The notes beneath the pieces were generated by a model that searched no databases, had not been told where the DNA came from, and saw nothing but the letters and a program-made list of their open reading frames with translations. Shown here piece by piece: positions 18,666 through 28,029 of a stretch of 64,000 nucleotides of DNA. Position numbers and translations under genes: made by a program. The DNA is from Caldilineales bacterium. GTDB lineage: Bacteria > Chloroflexota > Anaerolineae > J102. The stretch lies in the NCBI GenBank assembly GCA_024102915.1, contig JAGFJG010000053.1, positions 62,001 through 126,000 of the forward strand, written 5' to 3'. The stretch's first letter is position 1, and each line of letters starts with the position of its first letter.

Positions 18666-19709
18666 TCAACTGCACATATAAGCGGCGATCAACTGCGCGG
18701 TAGCGACCAGCGAATCGATGTGCGTCCGCTCATAATTGTGGGAAGCGTCGACGCCTGGCCCGATCAGCGCCACCTGTGCGGCGCCGCCCGCCCGCCAATA
18801 GGCCGAGCCGTCAGACGCATAGTAGGGATAGATGTCGATCTTGTGAGGAATGCCTTCGCTTTGGGCTAGAGCCCGCAAACGACTGGTCAGTTCGATGTGG
18901 TACGGCCCGCTGTTGTCTTTGACGCAAATGGTCGTATGAAATTCGTCCGAGGTCTGGCCATCGCCGATAGCGGCCATGTCCACGGCCACGAGTTCATGCA
19001 GGCCGGGCAGGAGACCGTCCGCTCCGCCATGCCCGACCTCTTCATAGTGGCTGATGTGCAGGAATACATCGGACGTTGGCGTGATCCCGGCATCCTGCAT
19101 CGCCCGGATGGCGGCCAGTAGACTGGCTACCCCCGCTTTGTCATCCAGAAAGCGGGAGCGGATGAAGCCGCTGGGGCTGACTTCGACGCGCGGGTCAAAA
19201 GCCACGAAATCCCCGACCTCGATCCCCAAACCCCGTACGTCCGCCGCCGTCCACACCCGCTGATCAAGGCGCACTTCCAGGGTGTCGGCATTGCGCGCCG
19301 CGGTGGCGCACTCGCTGCCATAGACGTGGCCGGATGCATTGATCAGCATCAGGCTGCCGCGTATCTCGTCGCCCGCCGTGGTGAATATCGTGCAACCCTC
19401 GGTCTCGACCGTGTTCCAAATCAGGCCGCCCAGGTTGGTCAGCTTGAGTCTGCCGTTCGGCTTGATCTCTTTGACCATCGCGCCCAGGGTATCGACGTGC
19501 GCGGTCAGAGCGCGGGTGACCCCTACCTGACGACCAGGCAAAATCGCGGTGAGCGCCCCTTTGATCGTGCGCTGCGTGTCCAGGCCCAAAGCTTGCAAGG
19601 CGGCTTCGGTGAACGCCAGCGCGGGTTCCGCTCTGCCGGTGGGGCTGGGCGCGGCCAGCAGGCCGGTGAGATTGCGAATCAGATAAGAGGAATCAATCTG
19701 TATTGACAT
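18666..19709 (-). CDS. M42-family metallo-aminopeptidase/deacylase
   Basis: 347 residues. The metal-site motifs of the M42/M20 clan are in order: AHVDTLG, RFLDDKAG, the catalytic HYEEVGHGG, VDMA and a late His in ASHNYERTH. The whole pattern resembles the M42 peptidases linked to the NAGGN osmoprotectant system, but no NAGGN synthesis genes are in view. It probably cleaves small peptides or an N-acylated amino acid in the cytoplasm. Confidence 0.87.
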   Translation of the reverse strand: MSIQIDSSYLIRNLTGLLAAPSPTGRAEPALAFTEAALQALGLDTQRTIKGALTAILPGRQVGVTRALTAHVDTLGAMVKEIKPNGRLKLTNLGGLIWNTVETEGCTIFTTAGDEIRGSLMLINASGHVYGSECATAARNADTLEVRLDQRVWTAADVRGLGIEVGDFVAFDPRVEVSPSGFIRSRFLDDKAGVASLLAAIRAMQDAGITPTSDVFLHISHYEEVGHGGADGLLPGLHELVAVDMAAIGDGQTSDEFHTTICVKDNSGPYHIELTSRLRALAQSEGIPHKIDIYPYYASDGSAYWRAGGAAQVALIGPGVDASHNYERTHIDSLVATAQLIAAYMCS

Positions 19710-19800
19710 AAGGATATGATCTTTTTCAAAAAGAAAACGTGATGCGTGCAGCGTGAAACTGTCTGCGCATCACGTTTCAGGGTAGCGTCTGAACGATGGA

Positions 19801-20541
19801 CTAATGCTGCAGGATTTGGGAAAGGAACAGCTTGGTGCGATCCTCTTGCGGATTCTCGAAACATTGCGACACGGTGCCGCTTTCCACGATCTGGCCCTGG
19901 TCGAAGAAGAACACGCGGCTGGCTACGGCGCGGGCGAAGCCCATCTCATGGGTGACGACGAGCATGGTCATGCCGCTTTCCGCCAGTTCAACCATGACAT
20001 CGAGCACTTCCTTGATCATCTCAGGGTCGAGGGCCGAGGTCGGCTCGTCGAAAAGCATGATTTTGGGCTGCATCGCCAGGGCGCGAGCGATGGCGACACG
20101 CTGTTGCTGGCCGCCGGAAAGCTGGCCGGGGAATTTGTTCGCCTGTTCGGGGATGCCGACACGGTTGAGCAATTGCATGGCCACCTCTTCCGCTTCCTTC
20201 TTCTTCCACTTGCGCACCTGGATGGGGCCGAGCGTGATATTCTGCAGGACGGTGAGGTGCGGGAAGAGATTGAATTGCTGGAACACCATGCCCACCTCGC
20301 GACGGATGGCGGCGATATTGCGCACGTCATGGCTCAGTTCAATGCCATCGACAATGATGCTGCCCTGTTGGTGCTCTTCCAGGCGATTGATGGTGCGGAT
20401 GAAAGTCGATTTCCCCGAACCGGATGGGCCGAAAATGACGATCACTTCACCCTTTTGCACTTCCATATTGATGCCGCGCAGGGCGTGATACTGTCCGTAC
20501 CACTTGTGCACATCCCGGGCGACGATAATTGGCTCACTCAT
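19801..20541 (-). CDS. aapP: Amino-acid ABC transporter ATP-binding protein
   Basis: 246 residues with all ABC ATPase motifs: Walker [11 protein letters not shown]-loop, signature [15 protein letters not shown], Walker [15 protein letters not shown] and the H-loop VTHEMGF. The EMGFAR form is typical of the polar amino-acid (GlnQ/AapP) group. It is the last gene of the J-Q-M-P order, 63 bases after the second permease. Confidence 0.93.
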   Translation of the reverse strand: MSEPIIVARDVHKWYGQYHALRGINMEVQKGEVIVIFGPSGSGKSTFIRTINRLEEHQQGSIIVDGIELSHDVRNIAAIRREVGMVFQQFNLFPHLTVLQNITLGPIQVRKWKKKEAEEVAMQLLNRVGIPEQANKFPGQLSGGQQQRVAIARALAMQPKIMLFDEPTSALDPEMIKEVLDVMVELAESGMTMLVVTHEMGFARAVASRVFFFDQGQIVESGTVSQCFENPQEDRTKLFLSQILQH

Positions 20542-20604
20542 AAAGGTCTCCTAGGGTAGGATGCGGCCGCGCATTGGCCCGCATTTTGGAATCTGATGGG
20601 ATGA

Positions 20605-21819
20605 TTAGCGCTGGCCAACGCCGAGCGATGTCTCCAACCGGCGGCTGCCGTAGGAAAGGGTGTAGCTGAAGACGAAGTATACCAGAGTGATAAACAGATA
20701 GACCTCTAACTGCCGACCGATGTAGTTCGGGTTTGCCAGAACGCCGCGGGCGATGCCCAGCAGGTCGAGCAGCCCCACCAGCGCCACCAGTGAGGTGTCT
20801 TTGAACAGGCCGATAAACTGCCCGACCAGCACAGGGATAACCGCACGCAGCGCCTGCGGCAGAACGATGTGCACCATCTTTCGGAAACCGCTGAGGGCGA
20901 GAGCGTCGGCTGCTTCATATTGGCCTTTGGGGATCGCCTGCAGGCCGCCGCGTACGTTCTCGGCCAGATAGGCGGCGGAGAACATGATGATCGCCACAGC
21001 CGCCCGGATCACCCGGTCGATGGTCATGCCCGCGGGCAAAAAGAAGGGCAGCATCACCTGGCCCATGAACAGCAGGGTGATTAGAGGTACGCCGCGGATG
21101 AACTCGATGTAGATGATGCACAGCGTTTTCACCGCCCGCAGGTTGGATTGCCGGCCCAACGCCAACAGCACGCCGACGGGGAATGAGAGCACAATACCGA
21201 CAACCGCCAGTAGCAGCGAGAGCAGTAAACCGCCCCACAGGTTGCTGGGCACAAAGGTGAGAAAGCCTTCTTCGCCAAAGCCGCGGATGATCAGGATCAC
21301 CAGCGGGAAATACAGCAGAAGGGCGGTGATGGCCGGGCGTTGGAATCGTTCCGGGTTTGTACGGGCGACGAAGAAAGCCGCCAGCCCAATGATCGTTCCT
21401 GCCGTCATCAACAGACCGCCGGTCACAGCGCCCAGGATGATCGCCACCAGGCCCACGAAGAGGGGGACGGCGACGAGCACAAAACCTGCAAAACTGCGTC
21501 CCCGCACGTACACGCCCCACATCAAACCAATCAGGGCGGCGAGCAAGTAGTAAGAAAGCCAGAGTCGCCAGACCTGATCGATCGGATATTGACCCTTGAT
21601 GAACAGGGCGAAGTTATCGGTGACGACGGCCCATTGTGCGGTTGTCAGCGCCCATCGTGTGAGGGGAATGATGATGCCCAGGGCGACGACGACCGCGATG
21701 ACAGTGAGAATGCTGTCGAAAACGGAACCGAACAGGTTCTTACGCAGCCAGCCCAGAATGGTGTAACGTTCGGTGGGCGGGGGCAGCACTTCGGATGGGG
21801 TGAAGGGTGCTGTGGTCAT
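20605..21819 (-). CDS. aapM: Amino-acid ABC transporter permease (AapM-type)
   Basis: 404 residues, longer than GlnP-type permeases (about 220), as expected of AapM. N-terminal helices precede a PAAT permease core with the EAA-type loop (EAADALALSGFRKMVHIVLPQALR). It starts 2 bases after the first permease gene stops. It forms a heterodimer channel with the neighbouring permease. Confidence 0.9.
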   Translation of the reverse strand: MTTAPFTPSEVLPPPTERYTILGWLRKNLFGSVFDSILTVIAVVVALGIIIPLTRWALTTAQWAVVTDNFALFIKGQYPIDQVWRLWLSYYLLAALIGLMWGVYVRGRSFAGFVLVAVPLFVGLVAIILGAVTGGLLMTAGTIIGLAAFFVARTNPERFQRPAITALLLYFPLVILIIRGFGEEGFLTFVPSNLWGGLLLSLLLAVVGIVLSFPVGVLLALGRQSNLRAVKTLCIIYIEFIRGVPLITLLFMGQVMLPFFLPAGMTIDRVIRAAVAIIMFSAAYLAENVRGGLQAIPKGQYEAADALALSGFRKMVHIVLPQALRAVIPVLVGQFIGLFKDTSLVALVGLLDLLGIARGVLANPNYIGRQLEVYLFITLVYFVFSYTLSYGSRRLETSLGVGQR

Positions 21820-21821
21820 GA

Positions 21822-23006
21822 TTAACGCTCCACCAACTGAATGCGTTTGTTATACCAGTTCATAAACGCCGCCGTGATCAGGCTGAAACTGAGGTAGATC
21901 ACCATGGTAATGGCCGTGACTTCCACAGCCCGACCGGACTGGTTGATCACCGTTCGTCCCACGGCAAACAGGTCGGGGTAGCCCACCGCCACCGCCAGCG
22001 ATGAGTTCTTGGTCAGATTCAAGTACTGGCTGGTCAATGGCGGCACGATTACCCGCATCGCCTGCGGAAAGATAACCAGTCGCAGCGTCTGGAATCCGCC
22101 CAGGCCTAAGGCTGTCGCCGCTTCGCGCTGGCCTTTGCCCACCGACTGAATGCCGGCCCGCACGATTTCGGCGATGAAGGCTGCGGTATAGATCACAAGT
22201 CCCAGCAACAGGGCCATGAATTCCGGCGTGAAAGCCTGACCCCCGACATAGTTCCGGCCTTGCAGAACGGGGCGGGTGGGCGTCAGAGGCTGGGGATCGA
22301 AGAAGAACCATCCGATTGCCAAGACAACCAGGAATGCCAATGTCGCCCAGAGCCAATAGAGCGGCATCCGACCGGTTTGCTTGCCCCGGCGGTAGAGCAG
22401 ATAACCGACGAGGATGGCGAGGGCGAGGGCGATGAGAACCACGACGAGATATTGGGCGAAACTGGCTGTTGGCGTCACCCAGGGAATGAAAACGCCGCGA
22501 TTGGTAAAGAAGAACAGGTCGAATAGCTGCACCGGTGCGGTGGTGCTGGGCAGATTGAAAAAGACCGCTGTGGCCAGGAAGAACAACAGGACCAGCAGCG
22601 GGATATTACGCATGAACTCGATGAAGATGCTCGCCAGCCTGCTGACCAACCAGTTGTTGGAAAGACGAGCCACACCGATGATGATGCCGAGGATTGTGGA
22701 GAAGATGATGCCCAGGATGGAAACGAGCAGGGTGTTGAGTAAACCGACAAATAGGGCTTGGGCTACGTTGCTGGAACGACTGTATTCGATCAGGCTTTCT
22801 CCAATATCGAAGCCCGCCGTGATCCGCATGAAATCGAAACCCAAGCGAATGCCCTGTGTGCTAAGGCCGTCGATCAAGTTGCGGATCAGAAAATAGCCCA
22901 GCCCGATGACCAGCCCGATAACGACGACCTGGCCCAACACCTGCAAAACTCGTTCGTCCCGGTAAAAGGGAATCGAGCTACTTTCTGTGGTGGTTTTGGG
23001 CGCCAT
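21822..23006 (-). CDS. aapQ: Amino-acid ABC transporter permease (AapQ-type)
   Basis: 394 residues with the extended N-terminal half typical of AapQ and a long periplasmic insert between membrane segments. The core ends with the EAA loop REAATALGLGGFQTLRLVIF. EFMRNIPLLVLLFF is the conserved permease segment. It is separated from the binding-protein gene by a 200-base gap with a hairpin. Confidence 0.9.
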   Translation of the reverse strand: MAPKTTTESSSIPFYRDERVLQVLGQVVVIGLVIGLGYFLIRNLIDGLSTQGIRLGFDFMRITAGFDIGESLIEYSRSSNVAQALFVGLLNTLLVSILGIIFSTILGIIIGVARLSNNWLVSRLASIFIEFMRNIPLLVLLFFLATAVFFNLPSTTAPVQLFDLFFFTNRGVFIPWVTPTASFAQYLVVVLIALALAILVGYLLYRRGKQTGRMPLYWLWATLAFLVVLAIGWFFFDPQPLTPTRPVLQGRNYVGGQAFTPEFMALLLGLVIYTAAFIAEIVRAGIQSVGKGQREAATALGLGGFQTLRLVIFPQAMRVIVPPLTSQYLNLTKNSSLAVAVGYPDLFAVGRTVINQSGRAVEVTAITMVIYLSFSLITAAFMNWYNKRIQLVER

Positions 23007-23074
23007 TGTGGATCATTCCCCCAATATCAATGATCGTGAGTGAGAAGGCGAGATAATAGTGAAGTTGTCCTTGC

Positions 23075-23138
23075 AGGTGCGACGCACGTGTACCATAGAA
23101 GTCTGTGGCGACGTGGATTGTGAAAGTGCGTCGCACCT
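23075..23138. repeat. 13-bp perfect inverted repeat in the aapJ-aapQ gap
   Basis: AGGTGCGACGCAC at 23075-23087 and its exact reverse complement at 23126-23138, 38 bases apart. It could form a cruciform or a long RNA stem, or bind a protein. Its sequence looks like a dispersed intergenic repeat, but no second copy is in the window. Confidence 0.6.
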
Positions 23139-23158
23139 TAGTGGCCGGGCTCCTAGTG

Positions 23159-23189
23159 AAGAAGGGAAGAGCTCAGCCCTTCCCTTCTT
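23159..23189 (-). terminator. Stem-loop just downstream of aapJ
   Basis: An 11-bp perfect stem, AAGAAGGGAAG/CTTCCCTTCTT, lies 20 bases after the aapJ stop. There is no long T-run on the minus strand. It fits a leaky terminator or RNA stabiliser that keeps binding protein in excess over permeases, a common arrangement in ABC operons. Confidence 0.6.
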
Positions 23190-23208
23190 GTAATGAACTA
23201 ATTCACGC

Positions 23209-24336
23209 CTAGCGAATTGGCGGTGCGTAGAGCAGACCGCCATCGAGCCAGGAACTGTTCAGGCCGCGAGGCAGGTTGATGGGGGTGTCAGGGCCGAGAT
23301 TGCGATTGTAGATATCAGCATAGTTCCCGACCTGCTTGATGATATTGGCAGCCCATTCGTTGCTCAAACCCAACTTCGCTCCCATCTCGCCTTCCTGGCC
23401 GAGAAGTAATTTGATGTTGGGGTCCTCTGTGGAGGCAAAGCTATCGACATTGCCCTGGTTGACGCCCATTTCCTCGGCGGCGAAGGTGGCGAATACCACC
23501 CATTTCACGATGTCGAACCATTGGTCATCGCCATGACGCACCATGGGGCCAAGCGGTTCTTTGGACAGCACTTCCGGCAGAATGATGTGAGCATCAGGAT
23601 CGTCGAAGATCGATTGGCGGGCGACGATACCGGAAATGTCGGTGGTCCAGGCGTCACAGCGTCCGGCGAGATAGGCATTGGTGGTGTCGTCGGCGGTCTC
23701 AAACACCACGGGCGTGTAATTGACTCCGGCGGCCGCCATCTGAGCAGCCAGGTTCAACTCGGTGGTCGTGCCCTGTTGCACGCAGATCGACGTACCTTCC
23801 AGATCGGCGACGCTGTTGATGCCGCTGTCGGCAGGCACCTGGATGCCCTGACCATCGTAGAATGTGGTTGGGGCGAAGTTGCCGGCCAGCTCGGTGTCGC
23901 GGGTCAACGTCCAGGTGGTATTGCGGATAAGGACGTCGATCTCACCGGCGGAGAGAGCAGTGAAGCGCTCGCTGGCAGTCAGAGGGCGGTACTCCACGGC
24001 ATTGGGGTCATTGAAAATGGCCGCCGCAAGGGCCTTGCAAAAATCAACGTCGAATCCGGCGAAACTGCCATCCGTCTGCAGGAAGCCGAAGCCGGGCACG
24101 GCCTGATTCACGCCGCAGACCAGTTTGCCACGATTCTTGACGACATCGAGCGTGTTGCCGCTTGCCTGAGCCGGGGCTTCACTCTCAGCCGGGGCTTCTG
24201 CCGGAGCTTCCGCTGGCGCCTCGGCTGGGGCATCTGGCGCTGAGGCGGTATCGACATTCGAGCTACCGCCACAAGCTGCCAATAGCATTGCTGCCAAAAG
24301 CACGGTGACGAAAACGAACAGATGCTTACGGGACAT
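23209..24336 (-). CDS. aapJ: Amino-acid ABC transporter substrate-binding lipoprotein
   Basis: 375 residues. Lipoprotein signal with lipobox LLAAC at about residue 21, then an unusual Ala-Pro-Glu repeat linker (APAEAPAEAPAE, about residues 33-58). The SBP family 3 fold follows: LVCGVNQAVPGF, FDVDFCKALAAAIF and RNTTWTLTRDTEL, the last typical of AapJ. It binds general L-amino acids outside the membrane. A strong AGGAGG Shine-Dalgarno lies 6-8 bases before the ATG. Confidence 0.93.
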   Translation of the reverse strand: MSRKHLFVFVTVLLAAMLLAACGGSSNVDTASAPDAPAEAPAEAPAEAPAESEAPAQASGNTLDVVKNRGKLVCGVNQAVPGFGFLQTDGSFAGFDVDFCKALAAAIFNDPNAVEYRPLTASERFTALSAGEIDVLIRNTTWTLTRDTELAGNFAPTTFYDGQGIQVPADSGINSVADLEGTSICVQQGTTTELNLAAQMAAAGVNYTPVVFETADDTTNAYLAGRCDAWTTDISGIVARQSIFDDPDAHIILPEVLSKEPLGPMVRHGDDQWFDIVKWVVFATFAAEEMGVNQGNVDSFASTEDPNIKLLLGQEGEMGAKLGLSNEWAANIIKQVGNYADIYNRNLGPDTPINLPRGLNSSWLDGGLLYAPPIR

Positions 24337-24375
24337 TTCTTTCCTCCTTTCGGAAAGGGTGTGAAGTTAGAATTG

Positions 24376-24390
24376 ACCGCAAAATGCGGT
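24376..24390 (-). promoter_or_regulatory. Perfect dyad ACCGCA-AAA-TGCGGT in the aapJ leader
   Basis: Six-base arms with three-base spacing, about 40 bases upstream of the aapJ start. It could be an operator or a small RNA hairpin regulating the transporter. This is an inference from symmetry and place only. Confidence 0.35.
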
Positions 24391-24597
24391 ATTGACGCCC
24401 TGAACCAACAACGCAACCACGCTAAGAGATTTGGACAGAACAACCTGGCTGCGGGTGCGCATTTTTTACCATGTCACTCCTAAATCGTCAAACGAAGAAT
24501 CAGAGACCATGTACTTTTCTTCACGCGTACGAATCAAGCCCGGTGAAGCGCGTCAATCTGACGACACTTCGAGACAGCAACTTTTGTCTAGCCGTTG

Positions 24598-24667
24598 ACG
24601 ATAGACCATCGACGATGAACAATGCGAATCCGCATGCCAAGCGTGTTCTATCGTCTATCGTCACCCG
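24598..24667. repeat. Degenerate 7-base-period tracts in inverted orientation
   Basis: ACGATAG ACCATCG ACGATGA ACAATGC runs at 24598-24625. TCTATCG TCTATCG TCACCCG runs at 24647-24667. The second is the complementary form of the first, so the two tracts face each other. Confidence 0.65.
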
Positions 24668-24742
24668 TCGAGAATAAATTACTGACGCGCCACTCAGGAA
24701 ACAGAATCGTTTCCGCCCATCGACCCCCACACCCTAAAAGAC

Positions 24743-25120
24743 TTATCGATTGCCGACCTGATTCTGCGCCTGTTGCACTTGCCGTAAGAAGTGCGCCGGT
24801 TCGGTAAAACCGCCGGCGATGACATACTGCACTTCCCGTCCCGTAGTGTTGCTCAACCAACAATCTGAACCCTCTGGCAGTGAGATGGCAGTGCCAGCCT
24901 CGCACATCAATTCTTCGTAGCCGGTCACTTCCAGCCGCACCTGCCCATTCACCACAAACAGAATCTCTTCCCGCCCCTTGCCTGGTCGCAGACGTCGCCC
25001 AGTCTCACGCGCAGCCAGGCGGCCATAGATCATGTAGGTCGTCATCGTTCCCGCCATATCCGGCCCGAACAAAACCTCGCCGCTTGTGTCAAGACGTGCC
25101 GATAATTGCTCTACTTTCAT
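24743..25120 (-). CDS. Small cupin-domain protein
   Basis: 125 residues. A single cupin barrel: GKGREEILFVVNGQVRLEV covers motif 1 and AGTAISLPEG the second strand pair. The metal-binding His residues of motif 1 are largely absent (G-K-G-R-E-E), so it may bind a ligand rather than act as a metalloenzyme. It starts just downstream of tsaD on the same strand. No function assigned. Confidence 0.75.
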   Translation of the reverse strand: MKVEQLSARLDTSGEVLFGPDMAGTMTTYMIYGRLAARETGRRLRPGKGREEILFVVNGQVRLEVTGYEELMCEAGTAISLPEGSDCWLSNTTGREVQYVIAGGFTEPAHFLRQVQQAQNQVGNR

Positions 25121-25138
25121 TGCGTCTCTCTGTTGGCT

Positions 25139-26191
25139 TTATGCCAGGACGAAATTGGCCTTGATATCGATTCCGAAATCACTGGCGGGCGTGTGATGCA
25201 AGGCATGGCGATAGTAGGCAGCGGCGGCAATCATGGCGGCGTTGTCGGTGCACAGGTAGAGGGGGGGGATCGAAAGCGGCAGAGGTGAGCGCTCTGCAAA
25301 GGTCCGCCTGAGCGCGGCATTGGCCGAGACGCCGCCGCAAACACAGATTTCCGTAGCGCCAATCTCTTCCGCAGCGGCGATACTCTTATCGACCAATACG
25401 TCCACAACCGCCTGTTGGAAGGATGCTGCCAGATCGGCCACTACCTGATCGTCGAGGCCGTGGCTGGGGGTCAGCTTGCGCCCGTCGTCCGCCACGCTGC
25501 CTTCTTCCTGAGCAACCAGACGCAGTACCGCAGTCTTGAGGCCGCTGAAGCTAAAATCGTGCGTTCCTGGCAGCCAGGCCCGCGGCAGATCGTAGGCGGC
25601 GGCATCGCCGTTTGCGGCTGCCCGCTGCACGGCTGGACCTCCAGGATAACCCAGCCCCAACAAACGCGCAACCTTATCGAAAGCCTCACCCGCGGCGTCG
25701 TCGATCGTCCCGCCCAGCCGCCGATATTCCGCATGATCTACCATCGCCACCAGTTCCGTGTGCCCGCCCGATACGATCAAAATCAGCAGCGGGAAAGCCT
25801 TCTCCGCACGATTACCGGGGGCCTCGATCCAGTTCGAATAGACGTGTCCTTCCAGGTGATTGACCGGCAGCAGCGGCAGGCCGTTAGCCCAGGCGATGCC
25901 CTTGGCCGCATTCACCCCGACCAGCAATGATCCGGCCAGACCCGGCCCTTGCGTCACGGCGATAGCGTCGAGGTGATCCCAACCGATTTCCGCCTGAGCC
26001 ACCGCCTCGCGCACGACCGGCATGATCGCCAATACATGTTGGCGTGAAGCCATTTCGGGGAAGACGCCGCCATATTTGCGGTGCAGATCGATTTGGGTGG
26101 CGACCACATTGCTGAGCAAACGACGGCCATCGGCCACGACCGCCGCCGCCGTCTCGTCACAGGAGGTCTCGATGCCCAGGATCAGCGTCAT
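25139..26191 (-). CDS. tsaD: tRNA N6-adenosine threonylcarbamoyltransferase TsaD
   Basis: 350 residues. [16 protein letters not shown] at the N-terminus, the metal-binding NHLEGH motif, [11 protein letters not shown] and CVCGGVSAN near the C-terminus are hallmark TsaD/Kae1 motifs. It completes t6A37 in ANN-decoding tRNAs. It overlaps the methylmalonyl-CoA epimerase gene by 4 bases (ATGA). Confidence 0.96.
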   Translation of the reverse strand: MTLILGIETSCDETAAAVVADGRRLLSNVVATQIDLHRKYGGVFPEMASRQHVLAIMPVVREAVAQAEIGWDHLDAIAVTQGPGLAGSLLVGVNAAKGIAWANGLPLLPVNHLEGHVYSNWIEAPGNRAEKAFPLLILIVSGGHTELVAMVDHAEYRRLGGTIDDAAGEAFDKVARLLGLGYPGGPAVQRAAANGDAAAYDLPRAWLPGTHDFSFSGLKTAVLRLVAQEEGSVADDGRKLTPSHGLDDQVVADLAASFQQAVVDVLVDKSIAAAEEIGATEICVCGGVSANAALRRTFAERSPLPLSIPPLYLCTDNAAMIAAAAYYRHALHHTPASDFGIDIKANFVLA

Positions 26192-26598
26192 GCTTCTTCC
26201 CCGTAGGGCTGCAAGAATTCGAGCAAGACGCCGTGCGATGATTTTGGGTGGACGAATACGCCATGTCCCTCGGCTGCCCGGATCGGCGTCTCGCTCAGCA
26301 ACTGCATGTCGCGAGCGGCCAATTCCTCCATCGTGACCTGCACGTCATCCACTTCCAGGCAGATGTGGTGCAGCCCTTCGCCGCGCTTCGCCAGGTATTT
26401 GGCCACGCCTGAGTCGGGCGTGATGGGTTGAATCAGCTCGATGACGCTTTCGCCCGCCGGCAGGAAAGCGATCTCGACCTCCTGCTCTGGCATGACCATC
26501 CGTTTGCGCAAAGTCAGGCCCAGGCCGTCCTGATAGGTTTTCAGCGCTTCGTCGAGATCGGCGACGACGATGGCGATGTGATTGATACGAGTGATCAT
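26188..26598 (-). CDS. mce: Methylmalonyl-CoA epimerase (glyoxalase/VOC fold)
   Basis: ATG at 26598 gives 136 residues, the normal size. The upstream reading adds 25 unlike residues. [18 protein letters not shown] starts the first VOC unit with its metal His. [18 protein letters not shown] and a late GVLLEFLQP carry the other ligands. It interconverts (S)- and (R)-methylmalonyl-CoA, the step between the carboxylase (30.4-34.6 kb) and the mutase (28.6 kb) of this window. It sits in a transcription unit with tsaD. Confidence 0.9.
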   Translation of the reverse strand: MITRINHIAIVVADLDEALKTYQDGLGLTLRKRMVMPEQEVEIAFLPAGESVIELIQPITPDSGVAKYLAKRGEGLHHICLEVDDVQVTMEELAARDMQLLSETPIRAAEGHGVFVHPKSSHGVLLEFLQPYGEEA

Positions 26599-26638
26599 TG
26601 GCAATACATTTTGGGGCAGTATACTTGTCGAGGGTGAT

Positions 26639-27124
26639 TCATTCATCTGCTGCGGAGAGAATCTGGGCGACAAGCGATTCCGTCGCCCTGAACCCTGCCT
26701 GCGCCAACGCTTCTATTTCCGAGCGAATCGCGGGAATCAGGTTATTGCGTTTAGCCGCCAGAAGCAATCCCAAAGTGCCTATCGGGAACAGACCATTTCT
26801 ACGGGCGAAGCGCCGCGCATCGAGATCATCCAATACTACATCGGTTGTTCCAAGTTCCAGGGCAATTACTTCCGCCTCACCGGCATCCAGGACCTGGGAA
26901 ATAACGCTTACCTGTGCAGAATCTTCACACTGTCGCTCAATTAGCCACTCTTGAAGCGCCAGTTCAACCGCGGCAGTAGCATCATCGGGCGCCGCCCGCA
27001 GTTCTTTGAGCACCATGGGCGGAACAAATACTGATTCACAACCCTGTCTAAGCAATTCGAGATGATTCAGCTTGGAGAGGAAGATCAGTGGTGCGGTGTT
27101 GACGACACGGAACAGACTATTCAT
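26639..27124 (-). CDS. PIN-like toxin candidate (DUF3368)
   Basis: 161 residues. It begins VVNTAPLIFLSKL, the DUF3368 form of the PIN start in which Asn often replaces the first Asp. EAEVIALE and VLDDLDARRFA supply the other acidic residues. Such proteins pair with UPF0175 antitoxins, which is what lies directly upstream with a 4-base overlap. It is a probable RNase toxin, not tested here. Confidence 0.75.
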   Translation of the reverse strand: MNSLFRVVNTAPLIFLSKLNHLELLRQGCESVFVPPMVLKELRAAPDDATAAVELALQEWLIERQCEDSAQVSVISQVLDAGEAEVIALELGTTDVVLDDLDARRFARRNGLFPIGTLGLLLAAKRNNLIPAIRSEIEALAQAGFRATESLVAQILSAADE

Positions 27125-27393
27125 CCGGCCAATCGAATGGCTGCACTTATTTCGTGTGAGATTTCTTCAGCCTGTAAGTTGATTGCCGGAACGCCGTAAC
27201 GGTCCAACATGTACAGAAAAACAACCCGTGGCATCCCGGCCAGTTCGGCGGCCCTGCCCGATGAGAGCCTACCCAACTCATACAGTTTGGCGGCGATGAG
27301 GAACTGCGCCTCGCGCGCGAACTCGGCTTCAGACATCTTCAATTGTTGAGGCATATCCTCGGGGATAGACAACGTAAGCTGAGTCGCCATCAA
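27121..27393 (-). CDS. UPF0175 family antitoxin candidate
   Basis: 90 residues. LTLSIPEDMPQQL, then a helix-turn-helix-like stretch KLYELGRLSSGRAAELAGMP matches the UPF0175 pattern (similar to Phd/VapB-like small DNA-binding antitoxins). Its stop overlaps the toxin start (ATGA). It probably represses the pair. Confidence 0.75.
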   Translation of the reverse strand: MMATQLTLSIPEDMPQQLKMSEAEFAREAQFLIAAKLYELGRLSSGRAAELAGMPRVVFLYMLDRYGVPAINLQAEEISHEISAAIRLAG

Positions 27394-27495
27394 CGCACTC
27401 TCCGGTTACAGGTTACTGTTTATTATATCATGGGTAACTGCGGAGGCCGATGCAAGGGAACGCAGATCAACACATGAAATCACCCAACCTTCAGA

Positions 27496-28029
27496 TTACG
27501 CGCTCTCAATCCGTGCCGGTTCGTCCGGTATGATGAACAATTCCAGATTAGGGTCGAGTTCGCCCTTCGTCTCGGTCAAGATGTCGTCAAGGGCCAGTTT
27601 AACGAACTTGCCCTCTGCTGTCGCCGCCACGGTGCCATCGGCCAACAACAACTCGCCCTCGGCTGCGAAAAAACGACGGCGTTCTTCCGTCACCCGACCC
27701 ACCACCGTCAGCATTTGGCCCAACGGCACAGGCGCTTTGTAACGGATGGTCAGTTCCGCCGTGACGCCCCAATCGGTTCCACGCGCGCCCCACACCGACC
27801 GGCCCAAAGTCTCATCCATCATCGAAGCCATCACACCGCCATGCAGCCGACCGGGGTAGCCCTGATGGTTGTTGTCAGGCAGAAATCGTCCCATGCACGT
27901 CGTCTCGTCGATCTGATAGAAATGGGCATGCAGTCCGGAAGGGTTTTCTATACCGCAAACGAAGCACATACGCGAGTTGAATTGCTTTTGGGAGTTTTGT
28001 TGGTTGACGTGGTCGTATTGGTTTGTCAT
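27496..28029 (-). CDS. PaaI-type hotdog thioesterase
   Basis: 177 residues. MCFVCGIENPSGL, then GRLHGGVMASMMDETLG is the hotdog active-site helix (HGG and the acidic residue) of acyl-CoA thioesterases. The N-terminal C-x2-C stretch recurs in this subfamily. It overlaps the Nudix gene by 4 bases. Substrate probably a small acyl-CoA. Confidence 0.83.
   Translation of the reverse strand: MTNQYDHVNQQNSQKQFNSRMCFVCGIENPSGLHAHFYQIDETTCMGRFLPDNNHQGYPGRLHGGVMASMMDETLGRSVWGARGTDWGVTAELTIRYKAPVPLGQMLTVVGRVTEERRRFFAAEGELLLADGTVAATAEGKFVKLALDDILTETKGELDPNLELFIIPDEPARIESA

Larger units (their letters stand above)
24337..24742. other. 400-base intergenic region with aapJ leader and heptad repeats
   Basis: Contains the aapJ leader on its left, including the dyad at 24376-24390, and the 7-base-period tracts at 24598-24667. 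I see no convincing gene. ORFs here are short and cross the repeats. Confidence 0.5.
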
